Source: Geodermatophilus sp. YIM 151500 (GTDB taxonomy: Bacteria; Actinomycetota; Actinomycetes; Mycobacteriales; Geodermatophilaceae). From it: a stretch of DNA of 56,329 nt. This document shows, one piece after another, positions 27,647 through 36,300 of this stretch. A program made the translations under genes and the position numbers. The notes beneath the pieces are model-generated. The model was not told where the DNA came from, searched no databases, and saw nothing but the letters and a program-made list of their open reading frames with translations. Position 1 is the first letter of the stretch. The number at the start of each line of letters is the position of its first letter. The stretch is from assembly GCF_025716945.1 (NCBI RefSeq), contig NZ_JAOVZT010000018.1:142-56470 (forward strand), written 5' to 3'.

Positions 27647-28603
27647 GTGAGGCAGGGAAGACAGGTGCGGATCACGGCTGCCCGCGTCGCCGGGCACCTC
27701 CGGCAGCACCTCCTCACGCAGGTGCCACCGCTGCGCGCGCTGGAGGACCACCGGCGGGCCCAGCGGGTGGAAGCTTTCGGCCCCCGGATGCCGCGGCTGG
27801 CTCCCGGGCACGGACCGGTGCTGGCGGGGCTCGAAGAGCACGGGGCCGTGGCGGTCCCCCTCGACGACCTGGACCTGCCGGGCACCGCCGAGATGAAGGA
27901 GGCGGCGACCGCCCTGCGGCTCGAGCTGGCCGCCCAGCCGGGCGACGGCGGTCACACCGTCGGCCTGCCCCGCGAGCGCGTCCTCGAGCACCCCGCCGTC
28001 TGGCAGTGGGGGCTCACCGAGCCGCTGCTGGACCTGGTCGAGAACTACCTCGGGCTGCCCGCCGCCTACCACGGGGCCGCCATCCGCTGCGAGCGGGCGA
28101 CGGGCCGGGCCGTCGGCGTCCGCCAGTGGCACCGGGACGTCGAGGACCACCGCATGCTCAAGCTGCTCGTCTGGCTCGACGACGTCGACGAGCACACCGG
28201 ACCCTTCGAGTACGTCGACCGCCGGCACACGGCGCGGCTGACCAGGGCGCTGCACTACGTCTCCGGATACGTGGACGACGGGCGCATCGAGCAGCTGGTG
28301 CCGCGCACGGAGTGGCGGCGCGGCGTCGGACCGCGGTGGACCTGCGTCATCGCCGATCCGCGCAACGTCTTCCACCGGGCCATGCCGCCCACGCGGCGCG
28401 ACCGGTACTCCCTGACCTTCTCGTACCTCTCGCGGTCCCCGATCCGGGTCATGCCCGGTCCGCCGGTGACCGCCCGGGAACGGGAGCTGGCCACCCGGGG
28501 ACTCGAACCCCGCCAGCTCACCTGCCTGCCGCGTCAGTACGGCCGCGTCGCCCACCACCCTCTCCCCCGCCGGTCCGCCGAGCCGGCGGCGCCGCGCGGC
28601 TGA
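27647..28603 (+). CDS. 2-oxoglutarate/Fe(II) dioxygenase-like protein (phytanoyl-CoA hydroxylase fold)
   Basis: This 318-residue protein has a double-stranded beta-helix pattern. HRD in QWHRDVEDH (His162, Asp164) and His243 in NVFHRAMPP form a 2-His-1-carboxylate iron site, with Arg residues after it (RRDRYSLTFSY) to bind 2-oxoglutarate. The first 30 residues are a separate basic helix. The substrate is unknown and no pathway partner is adjacent. It follows the HAD-IB gene after 143 bp with its own promoter. I prefer GTG 27647 over GTG 27665 because of the -10 element. Confidence 0.75.
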   Translation: MRQGRQVRITAARVAGHLRQHLLTQVPPLRALEDHRRAQRVEAFGPRMPRLAPGHGPVLAGLEEHGAVAVPLDDLDLPGTAEMKEAATALRLELAAQPGDGGHTVGLPRERVLEHPAVWQWGLTEPLLDLVENYLGLPAAYHGAAIRCERATGRAVGVRQWHRDVEDHRMLKLLVWLDDVDEHTGPFEYVDRRHTARLTRALHYVSGYVDDGRIEQLVPRTEWRRGVGPRWTCVIADPRNVFHRAMPPTRRDRYSLTFSYLSRSPIRVMPGPPVTARERELATRGLEPRQLTCLPRQYGRVAHHPLPRRSAEPAAPRG

Positions 28604-28671
28604 CCGGCTCCGGCCGTGCCGCTCCGGCGCGACACCTGCCGGAGGTCCGCCGAGTACGTCACCATGCGGGG

Positions 28672-28947
28672 GTGCTCACCGTCGCCCTCGCCTGGACGGC
28701 CGCGCTGGCCGTCTGCATGGCCGCCGCGCTGTTCGGGCAGACGGCGCGCGCGGCCCCGCGGCGCACCAGGCGCGCGGGACCCGGACGCCGGATCGGCCTC
28801 CTGCTGTCGCTGTCCGGACCGTGGCTGGCGCTGCTGGGGGCCGTCGCCCTCGGTGCGTTGACCGGTGCATGGCTCCCGGCGGCCGCGCTGGCGGCCGGGG
28901 CCGTCGTCGTCGTGGCACTCGCCGGGCTGGTGCTCGCGCCGCGCTGA
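28672..28947 (+). CDS. Small hypothetical membrane protein
   Basis: The frame encodes 91 residues with three hydrophobic segments (about residues 1-20, 37-58 and 63-88) and a basic loop (ARAAPRRTRRAGPGRR) between the first two. The pattern suggests a small inner-membrane protein with a cytosolic basic loop. GTG 28672 is preceded by CACCAT six bases upstream. No family is recognised. The tandem 20-bp array starts just after the stop codon. Confidence 0.5.
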   Translation: MLTVALAWTAALAVCMAAALFGQTARAAPRRTRRAGPGRRIGLLLSLSGPWLALLGAVALGALTGAWLPAAALAAGAVVVVALAGLVLAPR

Positions 28948-28950
28948 CCG

Positions 28951-29020
28951 GCACGGCACCGGGCCGGTCGGCACGGCACCGGGCCGGCCGGCACGGCACC
29001 GGGCCGGTCGGCACGGCACC
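28951..29020. repeat. 20-bp tandem array, 3.5 units
   Basis: Units at 28951-28970, 28971-28990 and 28991-29010 differ by one base, and a half unit follows at 29011-29020. The unit is GCACGGCACCGGGCCGGTCG. It lies between a small plus-strand membrane gene and the end of the minus-strand aldo/keto reductase. The edge also forms a 6-bp hairpin (29006-29011/29019-29024). Confidence 0.9.
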
Positions 29021-29051
29021 GACCTGGGAGGCAGCCGGGGAAACCGGGCTG

Positions 29052-30041
29052 TCAGCCGCCGACCCGGGCGCGCACGGCCGCCCACTGCTCGCGGACGCCG
29101 TCGACGAGGGTCCGCGCGGCCGACACCGGCGTGAAGGCGCGGGCGGCCGCGGTCAGCGCCTCCTGCTCGTCGCGGGCCAGCTCGATCCCGGCCGCGGCGG
29201 CGTTGGACTCCAGCTGCTCGACGTCGGACGCGCCGGGGATGACCACGACCCGGGGCAGGCCGAGCAGCCAGGCCAGGGCGATCTGCGCGGGTCGGGCGCG
29301 GTGGGCGTCGGCGACCTCGCGCAGGAGCGCGAGCAGCGGTTCCGCGCGTCGCAGGTTCTCCGTGCCGAAGAGGGGGTTGACCGACCGCACCCCACCGGGC
29401 CGGTGGTCCGGCCCGTACCGCCCACCGAGCAGGCCCTGCGCCAGCGGGCTGTAGGCGATGACCACGCGCCCCTCCCGCTCGGCGAAGGGCACGAGGTCGT
29501 CGAGCGGGCCGGAGTGGGCCAGGGAGAAGTGCACCTGGTTGCTGACCACCGGCCGGCCGAGCGCGGTGTCGGCGGCCCGCCACCGCGCGAGCGAGTAGTT
29601 CGACACCCCCGCGGCGCGGATCCGGCCCTCGTCGAGCAGCTCGCGGAACGCCGGCATGATCACCGAGTCGGGCACCACCGGGTTGGGCTGGTGGACCTGG
29701 TAGAGCGGGATCGTCGAGAGGCCGAGCCGCCGGGCGCTGCCCGCCCAGCGCCGGCGCACGACCGGCGGGACCGGCGCCACCGGGAAGATCTTGCTCGCGA
29801 CGGTGACGCGATCCCGGTCCTCACCCAGTGCGTCGGCGAGGATCCGCTCGCTGCGGCCGAGGCCGTACACCTCGGCGGTGTCGAACAAGGTGATGCCGAG
29901 CTCGAGCCCGCGGCGGACGATGTCGCGGGCCATGCGGTCGGCGTAGGCGTCGCCGTACCCCCACTCCCGCGACCCGAACTGCCAGGTTCCCAGGCCGATG
30001 CGGCTGACCGGTCCGATGCCGTCGACGTCCACGGTGCGCAC
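29052..30041 (-). CDS. Aldo/keto reductase
   Basis: This 329-residue NADPH-dependent oxidoreductase has a TIM-barrel fold. The catalytic tetrad is visible: Asp and Tyr in FDTAEVYG, Lys in ASKIF, and His in YQVHQPN. The cofactor region is IPGASDVEQLESN. It belongs to the broad YccK/YghZ-type AKR group. The substrate cannot be read. GTG 30041 precedes RTVDVDGIGPVSRIGLGTWQFG, the usual N-terminal hairpin of the family. Confidence 0.92.
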   Translation of the reverse strand: MRTVDVDGIGPVSRIGLGTWQFGSREWGYGDAYADRMARDIVRRGLELGITLFDTAEVYGLGRSERILADALGEDRDRVTVASKIFPVAPVPPVVRRRWAGSARRLGLSTIPLYQVHQPNPVVPDSVIMPAFRELLDEGRIRAAGVSNYSLARWRAADTALGRPVVSNQVHFSLAHSGPLDDLVPFAEREGRVVIAYSPLAQGLLGGRYGPDHRPGGVRSVNPLFGTENLRRAEPLLALLREVADAHRARPAQIALAWLLGLPRVVVIPGASDVEQLESNAAAAGIELARDEQEALTAAARAFTPVSAARTLVDGVREQWAAVRARVGG

Positions 30042-30122
30042 GTGGCCAGTGTTCGCGCGTCCGCTCCGGCGCGCAGGGGCAGGCGCTCGACGGCAGACCG
30101 AACCCCGCCTCGACCGGGGCCG

Positions 30123-30920
30123 TCAGCCGCGGAGCAGGCTCTCGCAGACCGCCAGACCTTCCACCGCGCCGTGGGCGGTCGCGCGGCAGCAGTGCACCAG
30201 CCACCCGGCCACGCCGTCCGGGCCACCGGCCGCGTAGCCGGCGAGGGCCGCGGTGTAGGCGTCGCGCCCGAGCTCGGCGAAGCCCACCTCCGGGACGGAC
30301 ACCGCTTTGGGATCCAGTCCCCGGGCGACCGCGGTGAGCCGGCCCGCGGCCCGGGCCACGACGCCGTCCGCCGTGCCGAAGGGCCGCAGCGCGGCGAGCT
30401 CGCCGTGCACCAGCGCGGCCACCAGGACGGCGGGCACGGTGCTGCCGCCGGTGACCAGCGTCATGACACCCCGCAGACGCGGACCGGCCTGCGGCGCCGG
30501 CCGTCCCAGGGCGGCGCGACCCTCGGGGCCCACCAGGTCAGCGGCGGCCAGGACGTGCAGCCGGGCCAGCACCTGGCCCGGCGCGCGCGGCCAGGTGTCC
30601 ACCATCGGCCCCAGCCCGGCCGAGACCCGCAGCGCGCCCTGGACGACGGGATCGCCGACCGATCCGGCCCGCAGCTCGGCGAGCGGCACGTCGACGCCCT
30701 CCAGCGCCGCGGAGGCGCGAGCTCCGCGGAGCGCCGACTCGGCGCTGACGCCGGCCGACTCCCGGCGCAGCACGCGGTGGCCGAGCAGCCGGTCGACCGC
30801 GGCCCGCGCGGCGTCGGCGGCCTCGCGGACGCCCGGCAGGTCGAGCAGCGGGGCCAGCGGGTCGGGCGCTCCCGGGCCGCCGGCCGGACGGGCGGCACCG
30901 GGGCGGACGGGGAGGGTCAC
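30123..30920 (-). CDS. Degenerate Fic-fold protein (Rv3662c-like)
   Basis: This 265-residue helical protein corresponds by position to Rv3662c. Residues 179-190, RPFGTADGVVAR, align with the Fic motif HPFx(D/E)GNGRxxR. The catalytic His is Arg, Asn is Asp and the first Arg is Val, so AMP transfer is unlikely. A sequence SAALEG at 70-75 fits the Fic inhibitory motif (S/T)xxxE(G/N). It may therefore be a non-catalytic adaptor. It is often labelled 'oxidoreductase' in databases without support. It is divergent from the histidine phosphatase gene. Confidence 0.7.
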   Translation of the reverse strand: MTLPVRPGAARPAGGPGAPDPLAPLLDLPGVREAADAARAAVDRLLGHRVLRRESAGVSAESALRGARASAALEGVDVPLAELRAGSVGDPVVQGALRVSAGLGPMVDTWPRAPGQVLARLHVLAAADLVGPEGRAALGRPAPQAGPRLRGVMTLVTGGSTVPAVLVAALVHGELAALRPFGTADGVVARAAGRLTAVARGLDPKAVSVPEVGFAELGRDAYTAALAGYAAGGPDGVAGWLVHCCRATAHGAVEGLAVCESLLRG

Positions 30921-30982
30921 GGCCCGACGGTACGAGGCGGGCGCCCGCCGGCGGGCGGTGCGTGTCTACGCTGCGAGCCACC

Positions 30983-31534
30983 ATGGCCCGCCCGCTCACC
31001 CTGCTGCTCGTCCGCCACGGGCAGAGCGAGTGGAACGCCGCCGGGCTCATGCAGGGCCAGACCGCGCACGTGCCGCTCACCGACCTCGGCCACGCCCAGG
31101 CCGCCGCGGTGGCGGACGAGCTGGCCCGGCTCTCCCCCGGCGCGCTCGTGTCCAGCGACCTGCACCGCGCCGTCCAGACCGCCGAGCACTGCGCCCGGAC
31201 CACCGGCCTGCCGGTCAGCACCACGCCGGCCCTGCGCGAGCAGGGCTACGGCGTGCTGGAGGGCCGGCCGTCGCGCGAGCTCTGGGACGTCGTCGACTGG
31301 ACCGATCCGCACTGGTCGGCGGAGGGCGGGGAGAGCCTCGCCCAGGTGCACGCCCGGGTGGCCGCCTACCTCGACCGCCTCCGGGCCGACCCGCCCGCGG
31401 ACGTCGTCGCCCTGGTCACCCACGGCGACACGATCCGCGCCGCCCAGGCGGTCGCGGCCGGCGACGGGCCGGGCGCGATGCCCGCCGTCACCCCGCCCAA
31501 CGGCACGGTGACCCGGCTGGAGCTGGTCCGGTGA
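30983..31534 (+). CDS. Histidine phosphatase family protein, possible alpha-ribazole phosphatase
   Basis: This 183-residue phosphoglycerate-mutase-like phosphatase has RHG at residues 11-13 (phosphorylated His12), an Arg in HRAVQTA, and the second His at 147 in VTHGDT. The position directly before cobU and cobS suggests the CobC role: removing phosphate from alpha-ribazole phosphate or adenosylcobalamin phosphate in nucleotide-loop assembly. The sequence alone does not distinguish this from a general phosphatase. The ATG at 30983 lies 10 bases after TACGCT, a possible -10. Confidence 0.85.
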   Translation: MARPLTLLLVRHGQSEWNAAGLMQGQTAHVPLTDLGHAQAAAVADELARLSPGALVSSDLHRAVQTAEHCARTTGLPVSTTPALREQGYGVLEGRPSRELWDVVDWTDPHWSAEGGESLAQVHARVAAYLDRLRADPPADVVALVTHGDTIRAAQAVAAGDGPGAMPAVTPPNGTVTRLELVR

Positions 31535-31562
31535 GCGGCGGCGCGCGCCCGGGGGTCGGCCG

Positions 31563-32084
31563 GTGAGCCGGGTGCTCGTGCTGGGCGGAGCGCGTTCGGG
31601 CAAGTCCGCGCACGCCGAGGCGCTGCTGGCCGACCGCGCGGACGTCACCTACCTGGCCGCCTCGGCACCGGCGGCGGACGACGCCGAGTGGGGCGCCCGG
31701 GTGGCGGCGCACCGGGCCCGCCGCCCGGCCACCTGGACGACGGTGGAGACGACGGCCCCCTCGGAGATGCTGCGGCCCGGCGCGGTGCTCGTCGACAGCG
31801 TCACGACGTGGGTGGCGGCGCTCATGGACGAGAGCGGGGTCTGGTCCGACGAGCCGGGCGCCGCCGAGCGCTTCGAGCGGCGGTGCGACGCGCTGGTCGA
31901 GGCGTGGACGATGACGCCCGCGCACGTGGTGGCGGTCAGCGACGAGGTGGGCCTGGGCGTGGTGCCCGGGACGCGGGCCGGGCGGCTGTTCCGCGACGCG
32001 CTCGGCGCGGTCAACCAGCGGCTGGCCGGGACCGCCGACGAGGTGTGGTTCGTGGTCGCCGGACTGCCGCAGCGGCTCCGGTGA
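31563..32084 (+). CDS. cobU: Adenosylcobinamide kinase / adenosylcobinamide-phosphate guanylyltransferase
   Basis: This 173-residue enzyme phosphorylates adenosylcobinamide and adds GMP in the last steps of B12 assembly. The P-loop GGARSGKS is at residues 8-15. The family's VDSVTTWVAAL Walker B-like strand and the SDEVGLGVVP motif are present. The guanylated His should lie in AAHRARRP. GTG 31563 is 28 bp after the phosphatase gene and cobS follows after 52 bp, so the three form an operon. CobT is not in the cluster. Confidence 0.94.
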   Translation: MSRVLVLGGARSGKSAHAEALLADRADVTYLAASAPAADDAEWGARVAAHRARRPATWTTVETTAPSEMLRPGAVLVDSVTTWVAALMDESGVWSDEPGAAERFERRCDALVEAWTMTPAHVVAVSDEVGLGVVPGTRAGRLFRDALGAVNQRLAGTADEVWFVVAGLPQRLR

Positions 32085-32136
32085 TCCGGAGCGGAGCCGG
32101 CCGCACCGCGGCGCGGCGCGGACGCCGGCGGGCGCC

Positions 32137-32892
32137 GTGAGGTGGACCGGGCCGCTGGAGTCCGCCGCGCTGCTCACCGCGCTGCCGGTGCCGGCGCGGG
32201 CGGCGGCGTCCACCCGGGGGGTGCTGCCCTGGGCCCCGCTGGTCGGCCTCGTGCTGGGCGGGGTGGCCGCGGGGGTGGCCGCGCTCGCCGTCCGCGCGGT
32301 CTCGCCGCTGGCCGCCGCGGTGCTCGGGATCGCCGTCCTGGCGGTGCTCACCCGGGGGCTGCACCTGGACGGGCTCGCCGACACCGCCGACGGCCTGGGG
32401 CCGCTGCGGGACAGGGACCGGGCGCTGGCGGTGATGCGCCGCGGTGACGTCGGTCCGTTCGGGGTCGTCGCGCTGGTGCTGGTGCTGCTGCTCCAGGCGG
32501 CCTGCCTGGCCGCCCTGCTGGAGGAGGGCGCCGGCTGGGTGGCGCTGTGGGTCGCCGTCGTCGCGGCCCGGCTGGCGATGGCGCGCACCGGACTCCCGGG
32601 GACGCCGGTCGCGGCGGGCTCGACGCTCGGCCGGGCGGTCGAGGGCACCGTCTCGCGGGCCTGGCTGACCGGCTCCGGTCTCGCCGCCGCCGGGGTGCTG
32701 CTCCTCGCCGGGCTGGGCGATCCCGGCGGCGCCGTCCGCCTGGCGGGTTCCGCGGCCCTCGGCCTGCTCGCGGCCGAACTCCTCCTCCGCCGGGCCACGT
32801 CGCGGCTCGGCGGCGTGAACGGGGACGTGATCGGGGCGATGGGCGAGGTGACGACGGCGGTCACCCTGCTGGGTGCCGCCGTCCTCGCCTGA
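32137..32892 (+). CDS. cobS: Adenosylcobinamide-GDP ribazoletransferase (cobalamin synthase)
   Basis: This 251-residue integral membrane enzyme joins adenosylcobinamide-GDP and alpha-ribazole(-phosphate). The acidic motif RGLHLDGLADTADGLG is intact and followed by RALAVMRRGDVGPFG. Six or so membrane helices fill the rest. The GTG at 32137 starts RWTGPLESAALLTALPVP, the usual N-terminal helix. It is the last gene of the plus-strand group. A hairpin with stem 32929-32934/32944-32949 follows the stop and may be a terminator. Confidence 0.95.
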   Translation: MRWTGPLESAALLTALPVPARAAASTRGVLPWAPLVGLVLGGVAAGVAALAVRAVSPLAAAVLGIAVLAVLTRGLHLDGLADTADGLGPLRDRDRALAVMRRGDVGPFGVVALVLVLLLQAACLAALLEEGAGWVALWVAVVAARLAMARTGLPGTPVAAGSTLGRAVEGTVSRAWLTGSGLAAAGVLLLAGLGDPGGAVRLAGSAALGLLAAELLLRRATSRLGGVNGDVIGAMGEVTTAVTLLGAAVLA

Positions 32893-32972
32893 GCCGAGCC
32901 GAGCGCGCTGGACCGGCCCCGTCCGGAGGCTCGCCGCGCGCTTGCGAGCGGTGAGGGGGACGGGGTCCGTCC

Positions 32973-33176
32973 TCAGCGCCGGCGCAGCAGGCCGCCGACC
33001 AGCCGGCCGAGTCCTCCGCTGGTGCCCCCGGCGGCGGTCGTCGGCCGGGGACGGGCCGTCGTCCGCCGCCCCATCGAGCGACCCGTGGCCGCCCGGCCCG
33101 CACCGCGCGTGCCGCCTCGCGCCGCGCCACGCGCGGCGCCCTCCGCCGTTCCGAACAGTCGTCCCAGGATGCCCAT
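32973..33176 (-). CDS. Small Arg/Gly-rich protein of unknown function
   Basis: ATG 33176 opens a 67-residue frame beginning MGILGRLFGTAEGAARGAARGG and ending in LGRLVGGLLRRR. An amphipathic helix lies at each end, with a basic, low-complexity centre. It is compatible with a membrane- or nucleic-acid-associated peptide. No ribosome-binding site is clear, so the gene call is weak. It lies between convergent cobS and the cobN terminator. Confidence 0.35.
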   Translation of the reverse strand: MGILGRLFGTAEGAARGAARGGTRGAGRAATGRSMGRRTTARPRPTTAAGGTSGGLGRLVGGLLRRR

Positions 33177-33313
33177 GGAGCACCGGTACCCACCGCCGGG
33201 CCGGCGTGGCCCCGCGGAAGCGGACGTCCGGCGTGGCGTGACCCAGCGCACACCCGGCGTCGCACGGGAGTCGCCGGACGAGGCCCGACGCCACGGCCGG
33301 ACCCGGCGCGCGA

Positions 33314-33348
33314 GCTCCCCGGCCCACCGTCGACGGCGGCCCGGGAGC
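33314..33348 (-). terminator. Hairpin after cobN
   Basis: Bases 33314-33324 pair with 33338-33348 (one C-C mismatch) around a 13-nt loop, about 20 bases after the cobN stop. It is a probable cobN terminator. Confidence 0.6.
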
Positions 33349-33366
33349 GCCCACGTCACCCGAGCG

Positions 33367-36300
33367 TCAGCGCACGGCCGCGGGGGTGTCGCCGCCCTCC
33401 AGGTCGCCCTCGGTGTCCAGGTAGGCCTGCTGCAGCCCGGCCAGCAGCGCCGGGTCCGGCGAGGCCCACATCCCCCGGTTCACCGCCTCGAGCAGCCGCT
33501 CGGCGATGCCGTGCAGCGCCCAGGGGTTCGAGCGCTCCATGAACTCGCGGTTCTCCGAGTCGAGCACGTAGGTCTGCGTCAGCTTCTCGTACATCCAGTC
33601 GGCCACCACGCCGGTCGTCGCGTCGTAGCCGAAGAGGTAGTCGACCGTCGCGGCCAGCTCGAAGGCCCCCTTGTAGCCGTGCCGGCGCATCGCCTCCAGC
33701 CACTTCGGGTTGACCACCCGCGCCCGGAAGACCCGTGCGGTCTCCTCGGTCAGCGACCGGGTCCGCACCGACTCCGGCCGGGTCGAGTCGCCGACGTACG
33801 CCGCCGGCGCCCGCCCGGTCAGCGCGCGCACCGTGGCCACCATGCCGCCGTGGTACTGGAAGTAGTCGTCGGAGTCGGCGATGTCGTGCTCGCGGGTGTC
33901 CACGTTCTTCGCCGCGACCGCGATCCGCCGGTACGCCGCCTCCATGTCGGGGCGGGCCTCGACGCCGTCCAGGTCGCGGCCGTAGGCGTAGCCGCCCCAC
34001 ACCGCGTACACCTCGGCGAGGTCCGCGTCACCGCGCCAGTCGCGCGAGTCGATCAGCGGCAGCAGCCCTGCCCCGTAGGCCCCGGGTTTCGAGCCGAACA
34101 CCCGCGTCGTGGCCCGCCGCCGGTCGCCGTGGCCGGCCAGGTCGGCGTCGACGTGGGCCTTCACGTGGTTGCGGTCGTCCGGCTCGTCCAGGCCGGCCAC
34201 CAGCCGGACGGCGTCGTCGAGCATCGCCACCACGTGCGGGAAGGCGTCGCGGAAGAAGCCGGAGATGCGCACCGTGACGTCGATCCGCGGCCGGCCGAGC
34301 TCGTCCAGCGGCACCGGCTCCAGCCCGGTCACCCGCCGCGAGGCGTCGTCCCACACGGGGCGGACCCCGAGCAGTGCGAGCACCTCGGCGACGTCGTCGC
34401 CCGAGGTGCGCATCGCCGAGGTGCCCCAGACGGACAGGCCCACGGACGGCGGGTACGCGCCCGTGTCGGCCAGGTACCGGGCGACCAGCGACTCGGCCAG
34501 CTCCTGCCCGGTCTCCCAGGCCAGCCGCGACGGCACCGCGCGGGGGTCGACGGAGTAGAAGTTGCGGCCGGTCGGCAGCACGTTGACCAGCCCGCGCAGC
34601 GGCGACCCCGACGGCCCGGCCGGTACGTAGCCGCCGTCGAGGGCGTGCAGCACGGCGTCGAGCTCGTCGGTGGTGCGCTCCAGCCGCGGCACGATCTCGT
34701 CGACGGCGAACCGCAGCACCGCCTCGACGGCCTCGTCGGACCGGCCGAGCACCTCGCCGACGACCTCCGCCACCGCCGCCGGCGACCACCCGCGGTCCTC
34801 CATCCCCGACACCAGCGCCGCGGCCGTGGTCTCCACCGCGTCGGTCTCGACCCGCCCGGCCGAACCGTCCTCGGCGAGCCCCAGCGCCTCGCGCAGCCCG
34901 GGGAGCGCCACCGCGCCGCCCCAGATCTGCCGGGCGCGGAGCATGGCCAGCACCAGGTCGACCCGGTCCTGCCCGGTCGGTGGGGCGCCGAGCACGTGCA
35001 GGCCGTCGCGGATCTGCGAGTCCTTGATCTCGCAGAGCCATCCGTCGACGTGCAGGATCATCTCGTCGAAGTGCTCGTCGGGCGGCCGCTCGTCCAGTCC
35101 GAGGTCGGCGTCCAGGCGAGCCGCCTGCAGCAGCGTCCAGATCTGCGCGCGGACGGCCGGCAGCTTGGCCGGGTCCATCGCCGCGATGTTCGCGTGCTCG
35201 TCGAGCAGCTGCTCCAGCCGGGCGATGTCGCCGTACGAGTCCGCCCGGGCCATCGGCGGCACCATGTGGTCGACCAGGGTCGCGTGCGCCCGACGCTTGG
35301 CCTGCGACCCCTCCCCCGGGTCGTTGACCAGGAACGGGTAGACCAGCGGCAGGTCGCCGATCGCGGCGTCCGGCCCGCAGGAGGCGGACATGCCGACGGT
35401 CTTGCCGGGCAGCCACTCGAGGTTGCCGTGCTTGCCGACGTGCACGACGGCGTGCGCCCCGAACGCCGACCGCAGCCACCAGTAGGCGGCCAGGTAGTGG
35501 TGCGAGGGCGGCAGGTCGGGGTCGTGGTAGATGGCGATCGGGTTCTCGCCGAAGCCGCGCGGCGGCTGCACCATCACCACGACGTTGCCGGCCCGCAGCG
35601 CGGCCAGCACGATGGCGCCGTCGGCCTCGTCGACGAACAGCGAGCCGGGCGCCTCGCCCCAGTGCTCGACCACCGCCGCACGCAGGTCGGCCGGCAGCGT
35701 GTCGAAGAAGCGCCGGTACTCGGCGGCGGGGATGCGCACCGGGTTGCCCGAGAGCTGCTCGGCGGTCAACCAGTCGGTGTCCTGCCCGCCGGCGGCGATC
35801 AGCGCGTGCACCAGCGCGTCGCCGTCCAGGTCGGCCACTCCCGGCAGCGCGTCGGGCCCGTCGAACGGGCCGACGTCGTAGCCCTGCCCGGCCATGGCGG
35901 CCAGCAGCCGGACGACGGACGCCGGGGTGTCCAGCCCGACCGCGTTGCCGATGCGGGCGTGCTTGGTCGGATAGGCCGACAGCATGAGGCAGATCCGCCG
36001 CTCGGCCGGCGGGGTGTGCCGCAGCCGGGCGTGCGCCAGGGCGGTGCCGGCCACCCGGGCCGCCCGCTCCGGGTCGGGCACGTACCGGGTCAGGCCGTCG
36101 GCGTCGGTCTCCTTGAACGAGAACGGGACGCTGATCAGCCGGCCGTCGAACTCCGGGATGGCCACCTGGTTGCCCACGTCGAGCGGCAAGAGCCCGTCGT
36201 CGTCGGCCGCCCACTCCGCGCGCGACCTCGTCAGGCACAGGCCCTGGACCACCGGCACGTCCAGCGCCTCCAGCTCGCCGACGTCCCACGCGCCGTCGTC

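Noticed and set aside
28951-29020. Possible CRISPR array
   Set aside because: The units are contiguous, with no spacers, and only 20 bp long. No cas gene is in the window. The same applies to the 15-, 18- and 27-bp arrays.
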